NCBI GenBank assembly: GCA_017534535.1
Contig: JAFXVZ010000044.1
Span: 1-64,000 of the forward strand
Source: Bacteroidaceae bacterium
GTDB lineage: Bacteria > Bacteroidota > Bacteroidia > Bacteroidales > Bacteroidaceae
DNA length: 64,000 nt
Direction: 5' to 3'
Under the pieces are notes generated by a model that saw nothing but the letters and a program-made list of their open reading frames with translations, did not search any database and was not told the DNA's origin. How positions within the stretch are numbered: position 1 is the stretch's first letter; each line of letters starts with the position of its first letter. Below, one piece after another: positions 46,370 to 53,605 of this stretch. Made by a program: the position numbers and the translations under genes.

Positions 46370-46723
46370 ATGAAAAAGTTTTTTGTTTTATTGATGAGTG
46401 CAATGATTTGCACCATGGCGTTTGCAGATGAAATTATAATCGTTCCAAGGCCAAATCCTAACAGTGGGAGTAGTAATGGTAAAAAGTCTTCTGCTCTTTA
46501 CCCTTCTGTTAATTATGAGGAAAGTACCGTCACCATTTATGCACCTTATTATATAGATAGCATGACGGTGGTAATAGCTGACAGTAACGAGGAAGAAATC
46601 TACACTGTTCAGTTGGGAGGTTTCATCGGTCAGCAATCTATTGTGTTACCAGATGTAGTTGATGCGGATAAATACAGCATCTATCTCTTCTTTAACGGCA
46701 TTTGTCTGTACGGTTTGTTTTAG
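46370..46723 (+). CDS. Small exported DUF3244-like protein (cassette B)
   Basis: 117 aa, signal peptide MKKFFVLLMSAMICTMAFA. The mature part starts with a diverged, Ser/Gly/Asn-rich segment, then YEESTVTIYAPYYIDSMTVV and YTVQLGGFIGQQSIVLPD, ending in FFNGICLYGLF, nearly identical to cassette A. First gene of a plus-strand series that continues to the signal peptidase at 54481 with no visible terminator. Role unknown; a small periplasmic beta-sandwich that could bind a peptide or the TPR sensor. Confidence 0.75.
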   Translation: MKKFFVLLMSAMICTMAFADEIIIVPRPNPNSGSSNGKKSSALYPSVNYEESTVTIYAPYYIDSMTVVIADSNEEEIYTVQLGGFIGQQSIVLPDVVDADKYSIYLFFNGICLYGLF

Positions 46724-46740
46724 CAAAGTAAATTGTTGAT

Positions 46741-47625
46741 ATGATGAGATTGTTGAAATATCTTTGCCTGTTTACAATGGGTATGGCATTCTTTACATCA
46801 TGCCATAAATCAGGTGAAAAAGGCGACATTACAAGACTTGTGTCTGAGTGGATGGATAAGGAGGTTCTTTTTCCTGATAACATGGTATTCACAATTCAAG
46901 GTAAAGATACTGTCGATTTCGCTTACCGAGATGCTGACTACAAAATAGTCTATTATGTTGATTCTGCTGGTTGTCTGAGCTGTAAATTGCAGTTAGAAAA
47001 CTGGAAGAAAGTGATTCAGCGTATTGATTCCGTAGCTGAAGAAAGTGTCCCATTTGTGTTTGTCTTCAATGCAAAAACTTTGCGGGATATTATTTTGGTT
47101 ACTCGTAAAGAAGGCTTTACACATCCGATTGTAGCAGATATGGGGGATAAGTTCAACCGCATGAACCATTTCCCTACTAACATTAATTTCCAGAGCATGT
47201 TGGTTGACAAAAACAATAAGGTATTGGCTATCGGCAATCCTGTTCTGAATCCTAAGGTTCTTGATTTATATCAAAGTATTATTTTAGGACAAGGAGAAGA
47301 CCAAGGGCATATAACTACTTTGACGGATGCTGAGTTGGAGACAGAAAGAGTCGATTTTGGAACTTTGGCCATTGGTAACCCACAACAACGGATGGTTTGG
47401 TTAAAGAATACAGGAAGCAAGCCTTTAATGGTGCAAGATGTGGTTGTTTCTTGTGGCTGTACTAAGGTAGATTATCCTGAAAAACCAATAATGCCAAATG
47501 AAACTGGGTATTTGACAATCAGCTATGATGCAGATAAGGTTGGAAACTTTCATAAAACCATTACTTTGTATTGCAATGCTGTCAATTCACCTTTGCAGAT
47601 TGAGTTAAAGGGGAATGTTATTTAA
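46741..47625 (+). CDS. Thioredoxin-like/DUF1573 lipoprotein (cassette B, intact)
   Basis: 294 aa. Signal peptide with lipobox FTSC (C21). Domain 1, about 30-195, is thioredoxin-like with VDSAGCLSCKLQL (C78 and C81, CxxC) and MLVDKNNKVLAIGNPVLNP; domain 2, about 200-294, is a DUF1573 beta-sandwich with VDFGTLAIGNPQQRMVWLKN, the VVVSCGCTKVDYP motif and GYLTISYDADKVG. A periplasm-facing thiol protein; it may form or reduce disulfides, and the peptides encoded next carry paired cysteines. ATG 46741 or 46744. Confidence 0.82.
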   Translation: MMRLLKYLCLFTMGMAFFTSCHKSGEKGDITRLVSEWMDKEVLFPDNMVFTIQGKDTVDFAYRDADYKIVYYVDSAGCLSCKLQLENWKKVIQRIDSVAEESVPFVFVFNAKTLRDIILVTRKEGFTHPIVADMGDKFNRMNHFPTNINFQSMLVDKNNKVLAIGNPVLNPKVLDLYQSIILGQGEDQGHITTLTDAELETERVDFGTLAIGNPQQRMVWLKNTGSKPLMVQDVVVSCGCTKVDYPEKPIMPNETGYLTISYDADKVGNFHKTITLYCNAVNSPLQIELKGNVI

Positions 47626-47655
47626 AAAGAACGATCGTTTTCGGCTATAGTTAAT

Positions 47656-47689
47656 GTCACTCGCTATGGTTGGAGTATTCAGGAGTGAC
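47656..47689 (+). promoter_or_regulatory. Stem-loop in the leader of NVEALA peptide 1
   Basis: GTCACTC and GAGTGAC arms separated by 20 bases, 26 bp before the peptide ATG. May stabilise or regulate the peptide message. Confidence 0.35.
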
Positions 47690-47715
47690 GTAATAATAAT
47701 TAAAAATAATAAACA

Positions 47716-47952
47716 ATGAAAAAGATTTTTTTGGGTGTAGTTGTGGCCGCATTGGCTATTACTGCAAGCATGAGTATGATTGGCTCTGATGAGAGCAGTA
47801 TGAATGTGAGTGATTTGACTTCTGCGAATGTCGAGGCATTGGCAGATGGTGTTAATACGCTTGTGGGCTGTAATCCTTATGAGAGAGCGATTTGTATAGT
47901 AATGGGAGTTCCTTTATCGAATCTAACACCTGTTGTTGATAAGAATCAATGA
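47716..47952 (+). CDS. NVEALA-type secreted peptide precursor 1
   Basis: 78 aa. Basic start and hydrophobic segment (MKKIFLGVVVAALAITAS), a polar leader SMIGSDESSMNVSDLTSA, then NVEALA at residues 38-43, followed by a 35-residue tail with two cysteines (GCNPYERAIC, C52 and C60). NVEALA proteins are a family of short exported Bacteroidetes peptides of unknown function (family known to me as PF14055). A-L-A at the end of the motif fits a signal-peptidase I AxA site, giving a 35-aa mature peptide; cleavage there is inference. Confidence 0.82.
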   Translation: MKKIFLGVVVAALAITASMSMIGSDESSMNVSDLTSANVEALADGVNTLVGCNPYERAICIVMGVPLSNLTPVVDKNQ

Positions 47953-47961
47953 GTTTTTCCT

Positions 47962-47984
47962 GCATGCAACTATTTGTTGCATGC
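47962..47984 (+). promoter_or_regulatory. Perfect 9-bp hairpin between peptide 1 and propeller 1
   Basis: GCATGCAAC-TATTT-GTTGCATGC, 10 bp after the peptide stop and without a T run. Could raise the stability of the peptide message over the downstream gene. Confidence 0.45.
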
Positions 47985-48004
47985 GGATTATTATAGAATA
48001 AAAG

Positions 48005-49024
48005 ATGAGAATTATTACAGTTTTGATACTCTATGTAGTGGTTGCTGTATCTTGTTCGCATATAAACAGAACTGATGCATTTGAATCATTATACGCTTCT
48101 GATTCAATCAATCTTGAACTATCAGACCCTGGAGCAATATATATTCATGGTGACTATCTGTTTTTGATAGATAGAAAAGCGATAAGTGATTATATTCAAG
48201 TATATGATATTAGGAAGAAAGAGTTTCTTTTTTCTTTTGCTCCTATGGGCCAAGGACCTGGTGAATATGTCAGTCTTGCATCTATGAGTTTCTACGAACA
48301 AGAAGGCACTGAGTTAGTTGATTTGTATGACTTCAACCATAAAGTATGTACTTACCTCCTTGATGATATTATGGAAAAAAGGGAATCTGTTACCCCTTTC
48401 AAGGTGAGATATGTTCAAGATACAGGACTAACCATTCTAAATCTTTATAAAACGCGAGATGGATATATTTCAACTGGCATGTTTCCAGAGGGTAGGTTTT
48501 GTTTTTTATCAGATACAATGATGCCCTTGGGTTTTACAGGCTCTTATCGTAAGAAGCCAAATGAATCAATATCTGACGAAGTACACTTTATGGCGAGCTA
48601 TGGATTGCAGTATTTGTCAGATGATAAACAGTATTTAGCAGATTGTGTGACGACTGCCTCTGTTCTTACTTTGTATGAATTAAGAGGACAAGATGCAATA
48701 AAAAAATGGGAATATCTGATAGAGGAGTTGGATTATGAGGTTGAAGCGGACATTGTTCCTGTTCGTAAATCATCAAGGGGCTATGTTAGTGTTTCTTTCT
48801 CTAATAAGTATGTATATGCTATTTATTCAGGAGAGCCTGCGGACAATCCTGATGCTTATGGAAAAGAGATTCATGTATTTGATTTGGATACAGGAAGTCT
48901 TGTTAATAAGTATAATCTGGAAAGAAAGTCAAGTCATATAGTTGTAGATGAGGGCAAGGGGAAGATGTATATAGAGAGTGATTTCCCAGAACCTGTCATC
49001 TTAGTGTATGAGTTACCCGTCTAA
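48005..49024 (+). CDS. 6-bladed beta-propeller lipoprotein 1 (BF3164/TolB-like)
   Basis: 339 aa. Signal peptide with lipobox AVSC (C17). Repeating strand motifs with FAPMGQGPGEYVSLASMSFY, DYLFLIDRKAISDYIQVYDI and IHVFDLDTGSLVNKYNLE fit the TolB-like/BF3164 6-bladed propeller lipoproteins of Bacteroidetes. Such genes commonly follow NVEALA genes; here the gap to the peptide is 52 bp. Paralogous to the protein at 52589 (shared GQGPGE motif, same length). Possible receptor, chaperone or immunity partner of the peptide. Confidence 0.8.
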   Translation: MRIITVLILYVVVAVSCSHINRTDAFESLYASDSINLELSDPGAIYIHGDYLFLIDRKAISDYIQVYDIRKKEFLFSFAPMGQGPGEYVSLASMSFYEQEGTELVDLYDFNHKVCTYLLDDIMEKRESVTPFKVRYVQDTGLTILNLYKTRDGYISTGMFPEGRFCFLSDTMMPLGFTGSYRKKPNESISDEVHFMASYGLQYLSDDKQYLADCVTTASVLTLYELRGQDAIKKWEYLIEELDYEVEADIVPVRKSSRGYVSVSFSNKYVYAIYSGEPADNPDAYGKEIHVFDLDTGSLVNKYNLERKSSHIVVDEGKGKMYIESDFPEPVILVYELPV

Positions 49025-49057
49025 TTGTAATTGTTTAATTAAATAAGAATTTGAAGT

Positions 49058-49285
49058 ATGAGAAAATTGTTTTATTTGACATCAGTTATTGTTTTAACTT
49101 GCAGTGCAATTGTATTTAATCAACGAAAAGAATTAACCGATCTCGCCAGTGCGAATATTGAAGCCTTGGCAGATGATATTGGATTAACACAGGCTATAGG
49201 ATGTGTTGTAATGGATGATGCTCTTTGTGTATATAAAGACCATTCTTTATTCAATTATACACTTTATTATGAGATTTTACAATAG
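49058..49285 (+). CDS. NVEALA-type secreted peptide precursor 2
   Basis: 75 aa. Hydrophobic N-terminus (MRKLFYLTSVIVLTCSAIVF), leader RKELTDLASA, then NIEALA (33-38) and a 37-residue tail containing GCVVMDDALC (C49 and C57). The Gly-Cys-x7-Cys spacing is the same as in peptide 1 though the intervening residues differ. It lacks the SMIGSD leader segment. Followed not by a propeller gene but by a recombination scar. Confidence 0.78.
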   Translation: MRKLFYLTSVIVLTCSAIVFNQRKELTDLASANIEALADDIGLTQAIGCVVMDDALCVYKDHSLFNYTLYYEILQ

Positions 49286-49317
49286 TCGTTATTTGCGGCT
49301 TAATTTGTAATCTTGTA

Positions 49318-49522
49318 TTGAAAAAAAAACTCAACATATTAGTGAACATCGTGTTCTATGGGAGCTTGGTGGTGGTGTGCTATCTGCTTCTGCAAGTATT
49401 TCTCTTGGTGTCGTTTAAGGTGCCAACCAATTCTATGTTGCCTGAATGATGCCGTGGCTTTATTATCTTTCGATGGAGTTATTCTTATCGGCTATTTTGA
49501 CTTGGATAAAGTGTTGGATTGA
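49318..49522 (+). pseudogene. Fusion scar: 5' end of lepB joined to 3' end of a propeller gene
   Basis: From a TTG at 49318 the sequence encodes about 42 residues matching the start of the signal peptidase at 53606 (ILVNIVFYGSL, LLLQVFLLVSFKVPTNSM), stopping at TGA 49447. In another frame, from about 49445 to TGA 49522, it encodes NDAVALLSFDGVILIGYFDL-KVLD, matching the C-terminus of propeller 2 (NDRLFFTFDDEIQFGYLDL-GILD). The joint lies in a short stretch similar in both genes. A deletion between a lepB copy and a downstream propeller copy explains it. Confidence 0.8.
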
Positions 49523-49551
49523 TATTAGTAACAATTAAAAAAATATGAATT

Positions 49552-50952
49552 ATGAATAAAAAGTTTTTTTCAATTACTGTGTTGTCATTAATTTGCTTCT
49601 TCTCTTGCATCTCTTGTACAAATGAAGAAGATTATTCAATTGTTCAGGAAGGCCATACAAGATTAGAAGTTGCTACCTTCAATGTAAATGTTCTTGATGA
49701 CATCCAGAAGTACGTAAACTATAGAATGGCTGAAAGTGCAGATACAAGAAGTCTGCAAAATATTTGTTATGAACCCTATACAATTGCTGGTGATACGGCA
49801 CTATATATTGTTAACTATGCCGATGGATGGGATGTTATGTCAACAGACCAACGTACTCCTATGGTTATGATGTCTTCTGATTCTGGCCATTTGGATGGAA
49901 GGAACCTTCCATATCCTCTAAGAGCTTATATAGGTAGTATAGCAAACGAAATACATCAACTGAAACAGATAGAGAATGTTAATAATGTTATTCATCCTGA
50001 GTGGCTAAAAATGCCTTCAAAAGAGGATTTGCACGACACGGAAAAAGAAGGGAACACCAGAGACGGATTGGAACCAGGTGTGGGCTATTGGGAACTGCTA
50101 TATTCGATAACTGTCGGTACTCCTACTGTTACTGAGTCTCCAAAAATGACAAGTACCTCATGGGATCAAGAAGATCCTTGGAATTATTATATTCCGTATG
50201 CAGCTGATAGTGCTTATTATGTAGGACCAGCAGGATGTGGCGCAGTTGCTTCTGCTCAATATCTTTATTATCTCCATTCAAAATATGGAGTTCCTACTTC
50301 AGCTGTAACCTCAGCAACAATTAATAATGCAAATACCCACACTTTCACTTTCTCAAACAAAACAACTACAGCTTGGAACAATATGGCATTAAATGGAAAT
50401 GGTACGACTAATGCAAAGAGAAAATCTGCCATGTTAATAGCATATTCAGCTGACAGAATAGGAACCCAATACTATAAGGATGGTGCATATTCATCATTTA
50501 ATAATGATATTTCTTTCATTAATTCAGAGACAGGTTATCACTTTTATTCCGCAAATTATGATTATAACTACGTGATAAATCAATTGCTTAATAATAAAGC
50601 TGTTTTAATGAGAGCTGAAGATACTTCAACATCGGATGGTCATGTTTTTATTGCAGATAGGATAATAACAACGAATACTACATATTGTGATTATTATGGA
50701 TGGGTTGGAACGACTAGTACAGGTGAAAGCGCAAATTACATTGATGAAAGCAATGGTCATATTATCGGGTATAAAATTAAGAAACAAGAGATTGTGACTC
50801 GGACAACATATAGTTACAAAATGAATTGGGGCTGGGGTGGAGATAATGATAATGTGGTTTGCAATCCATATAGTATAAATGACTGGTTTGTCACGATGAA
50901 TGATGGGCAGCAGTATCATTTTAACAGTGGTCGCAAAATGGCGAGACAATAA
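49552..50952 (+). CDS. C10-family cysteine protease (streptopain-like), lipoprotein
   Basis: 466 aa. Signal peptide with CISC lipobox (C22). N-terminal propeptide/Spi-like inhibitory region (about 30-200), then the catalytic domain: YYVGPAGCGAVASAQYLYYL (nucleophile C229), SDGHVFIADR (H364) and KMNWGWGGDNDN (Trp/Asp support). C10 peptidases are secreted zymogens in Bacteroides and Prevotella. Placed within the peptide locus between peptides 2 and 3 and 95 bp before a serpin gene; it could process the peptides or be the serpin's partner. Confidence 0.88.
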   Translation: MNKKFFSITVLSLICFFSCISCTNEEDYSIVQEGHTRLEVATFNVNVLDDIQKYVNYRMAESADTRSLQNICYEPYTIAGDTALYIVNYADGWDVMSTDQRTPMVMMSSDSGHLDGRNLPYPLRAYIGSIANEIHQLKQIENVNNVIHPEWLKMPSKEDLHDTEKEGNTRDGLEPGVGYWELLYSITVGTPTVTESPKMTSTSWDQEDPWNYYIPYAADSAYYVGPAGCGAVASAQYLYYLHSKYGVPTSAVTSATINNANTHTFTFSNKTTTAWNNMALNGNGTTNAKRKSAMLIAYSADRIGTQYYKDGAYSSFNNDISFINSETGYHFYSANYDYNYVINQLLNNKAVLMRAEDTSTSDGHVFIADRIITTNTTYCDYYGWVGTTSTGESANYIDESNGHIIGYKIKKQEIVTRTTYSYKMNWGWGGDNDNVVCNPYSINDWFVTMNDGQQYHFNSGRKMARQ

Positions 50953-51046
50953 TAACTTATAGATTTATCACTTTTTCGTGCAATGTTTTCATGTTTCTGT
51001 ATTTTATGGGAGTAAGAGATGTAGAAAAAATTAAACATGATGAATT

Positions 51047-52261
51047 ATGAAAAAGGTATTATTATTTCTGTTAGCAGTAGCTTTGTACGGTTGTGGTGAC
51101 GAAGAGCAAATTGCCAATACGAGGAATGAGGTAGAACCCATAGAACTTGATGGGAAACAGGTGGATATTAACTCAAATCTACAGGTTTTTTCCTGGGAAT
51201 TCTTCTCTCAAGTTTGTCGCGACAAAAGGGCTGGGGATAATGTAATTGTGTCACCCATTAGTTTGGGAATAAATCTTGGAATGTTGCTCAACGGTCTAAG
51301 TGGTAACAGTAAGCAAGAATTGTTGGAGGTTATGCATTTGCAAGGGCATGATACAAATGACATAAACCAATTCTTCCAGAAAATGATGAAAGGGATACAA
51401 AGGGCTGATAAGCAGACCACTTTCAGTAGTGCCAATTCTTTTTGGTTTGATGAGAAATACAGTTTGTCGAAAGACTTCAGCTCTGTTATCAAAAACAGCT
51501 ATGGTGCTGAAGTCGGAAGTGTTGATTTTGCCGACAGCAAGACCAAGGGTGCGATAAATACTTGGTGTGCCAAGCATACCAATCATCGTATTCCCCAGAT
51601 TATTAATGAGACGAATCCTGAAATGCTGTTCTATCTCATCAATGCCATATATTTTGACTCTACATGGGAGAAGCCCTTTGAGAAAGGTGATTCAGAGTCA
51701 TTTACCTACGAGAATGGAACTCAAGACAAGATTATCATGATGAAAAAGAGTGGTAATTGGCTTTTTACAGAAAGGGATTCATATATGGTTTGCAGTATGC
51801 CATATACCAACGGCTCTTTCAGCATGTTATTGATTCTGCCAAAAGAAGGGTATAATGTACAGGATGTGATAGCTCAATTAGAGGTGGAGGATTTGCTGCT
51901 GAACAGGATGTATAAGACAGATGTACATATATGGATGCCAGAGTTCCAATGTACATATCCTATCAATGACATCTATGAAAAACTCAGGGATATGAATCCG
52001 GACTTTGTTCTGAATGCCAATGAGATGGAGATGTTTGATGAAACGGTAAAGGGTAATGTTTTTATAGCTCAGAAAAATTATATCAAAGTGGATGAACGGG
52101 GAACAAAAGCTGCTGCAATTACTTACACAGGGATGGACGCTTCTGCTCCTGCTGCTTTTGAGCGTAAGTATGTTGAGATGCATTTGGATCATCCTTTCCT
52201 ATACAGCATCATAGAGACAAGTACCAATTGCCCTTTGTTTATCGGATATCATGGCAATTGA
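51047..52261 (+). CDS. Serpin-family protease inhibitor, lipoprotein
   Basis: 404 aa. Lipobox LYGC (C16). Full serpin fold: NVIVSPISLGINLGMLLNGL, SANSFWFDEKYSL, INTWCAKHTNHRIPQII, LINAIYFDSTWEKPF, then the hinge VDERGTKAAAITYT and a reactive-centre loop GMDASAPAAF before HLDHPFLYSI. The small-residue hinge is that of an inhibitory serpin; P1 cannot be fixed because the loop is longer than in antitrypsin. Likely surface or periplasmic, protecting against the neighbouring C10 protease or host proteases. Confidence 0.9.
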   Translation: MKKVLLFLLAVALYGCGDEEQIANTRNEVEPIELDGKQVDINSNLQVFSWEFFSQVCRDKRAGDNVIVSPISLGINLGMLLNGLSGNSKQELLEVMHLQGHDTNDINQFFQKMMKGIQRADKQTTFSSANSFWFDEKYSLSKDFSSVIKNSYGAEVGSVDFADSKTKGAINTWCAKHTNHRIPQIINETNPEMLFYLINAIYFDSTWEKPFEKGDSESFTYENGTQDKIIMMKKSGNWLFTERDSYMVCSMPYTNGSFSMLLILPKEGYNVQDVIAQLEVEDLLLNRMYKTDVHIWMPEFQCTYPINDIYEKLRDMNPDFVLNANEMEMFDETVKGNVFIAQKNYIKVDERGTKAAAITYTGMDASAPAAFERKYVEMHLDHPFLYSIIETSTNCPLFIGYHGN

Positions 52262-52351
52262 AGTGTCATTTCTTTAAGTAACAAGCAATAAAAGAGTAAG
52301 TTAACTATTATATTAACATTTTTAAATTTAGTATTATGAAGGAAGTTTTTT

Positions 52352-52576
52352 ATGAGCGTAGCCCTCATTTCAGCAATTGCGATTGCTGCTGGCTACAGTA
52401 TGATTGGCTCTGACAAGAGCGATGTAAATGTAAATGAATTGACACAGGCTAATGTTGAGGCATTTGCAAGTGACTGTTGTCCTAATGGGTGTTTGACAGA
52501 GCCTGATACTAATTGCAAATGCTGTGGAGTCCAATGGGGATTTATGGAGAAAGATTGGAGTAATCCCAATTATTGA
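52352..52576 (+). CDS. NVEALA-type secreted peptide precursor 3 (frameshifted N-terminus)
   Basis: 74 aa from ATG 52352. Hydrophobic segment, leader YSMIGSDKSDVNVNELTQA almost matching peptide 1, NVEAFA at 34-39, then a 35-residue tail with six cysteines (C42, 43, 47, 55, 57, 58). A better start lies at 52336 (ATGAAGG), but it is one base out of frame: removing one base there, or one T of the T6 run at 52346-52351, gives MKKFFMSVALI or MKEVFMSVALI, restoring the basic N-terminus of the family. So it is either translated from the internal ATG, phase-variable, or damaged. Confidence 0.75.
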   Translation: MSVALISAIAIAAGYSMIGSDKSDVNVNELTQANVEAFASDCCPNGCLTEPDTNCKCCGVQWGFMEKDWSNPNY

Positions 52577-52588
52577 GTTGTTTTATTT

Positions 52589-53596
52589 ATGAAAAAGAAT
52601 CACTTCTTTTTATGTGTTTTGTGTTTTATCTTTGTTGCCTGCCGCAACCAAGATAAAAACAATATCGAGATAAGACAAGATAAGCGTGATAGGGTTGAAG
52701 ATGTGAATAATTTGCTTAATGTGCTTTCTTTTGAGGAGGTTCTAACTAGTAGATTCGCATATATAAAAATTGCAGGTGATTTTTTGCTTGTTTCTGATTT
52801 GCGTTCTTCTGACAAACTTATTCATTTGTATTATAAGAAAACTTATAAATACTGCGGTAGTACTGGTGATTTAGGGCAAGGCCCTGGCGAAATAGCATCA
52901 ATAGGTCCGATAGCATATGATGATATTAATTGTTTGCTTTATGTATTGGATTATGGTTCCATGAATGTGTATAGCTTCAACATAAAAAAAGCGATTTCAG
53001 ATGCAGATTACTTGCCAGAGATAAAATGTAAAGTAGATAAGAATTCTTATCCCATTGACTTTGCTTATGTTAATGATACGTTATGTTATGGGGCATTCTC
53101 TATCCCTAAGGGGAATGATGTTCAAGATATATCTGGGAAATGGAATATGCTAACAGGCGATGTAATCATACATAAGCAGGAGTATCCAGGTTTAAAAGTT
53201 GAACGTGTAGTCTCTGATTATTCATTGAAAAACAAACTGATAGTGGAGTGTAGTACTCGATATGATTTAATGAGCATTTTTAATGAGGATTTGTCTTTGA
53301 AGCATAGAATTTATGGACCTAATTGGAATAAGAATGGTGATTATAAATCACATTTTAAAAGTGTAGTGTTCTATAAAGATTATATCATAGCTTCGTATGA
53401 TGGGACAAAATACGAAGAATATAATAAGCCTAAAGTCTGTCATGTGTTTGACTTGGATGGTAATTATATCAAAACCCTTGATGTTGGGTATAGAATCTGG
53501 CGCATGAGTGTGGACGAAGATAATGACCGTCTGTTTTTTACTTTTGATGACGAGATACAGTTCGGCTATCTGGACTTGAAAGGGATATTAGACTAA
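52589..53596 (+). CDS. 6-bladed beta-propeller lipoprotein 2 (BF3164/TolB-like)
   Basis: 335 aa. Signal with lipobox FVAC (C18). Propeller strands similar in arrangement to propeller 1: FLLVSDLRSSDKLIHLYYKK, TGDLGQGPGEIASIGPIAYD, VCHVFDLDGNYIKTLDVGY and a final FGYLDLKGILD. Starts 12 bp after peptide 3 and ends 9 bp before the signal peptidase, so peptide, propeller and peptidase form a tight unit. Confidence 0.8.
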   Translation: MKKNHFFLCVLCFIFVACRNQDKNNIEIRQDKRDRVEDVNNLLNVLSFEEVLTSRFAYIKIAGDFLLVSDLRSSDKLIHLYYKKTYKYCGSTGDLGQGPGEIASIGPIAYDDINCLLYVLDYGSMNVYSFNIKKAISDADYLPEIKCKVDKNSYPIDFAYVNDTLCYGAFSIPKGNDVQDISGKWNMLTGDVIIHKQEYPGLKVERVVSDYSLKNKLIVECSTRYDLMSIFNEDLSLKHRIYGPNWNKNGDYKSHFKSVVFYKDYIIASYDGTKYEEYNKPKVCHVFDLDGNYIKTLDVGYRIWRMSVDEDNDRLFFTFDDEIQFGYLDLKGILD

Positions 53597-53605
53597 GAAT
53601 AGGAA

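Noticed and set aside
48735-48941. 68-aa hydrophobic frame within propeller 1 as an extra peptide gene
   Set aside because: Out-of-frame shadow with no leader or NVEALA-like motif.
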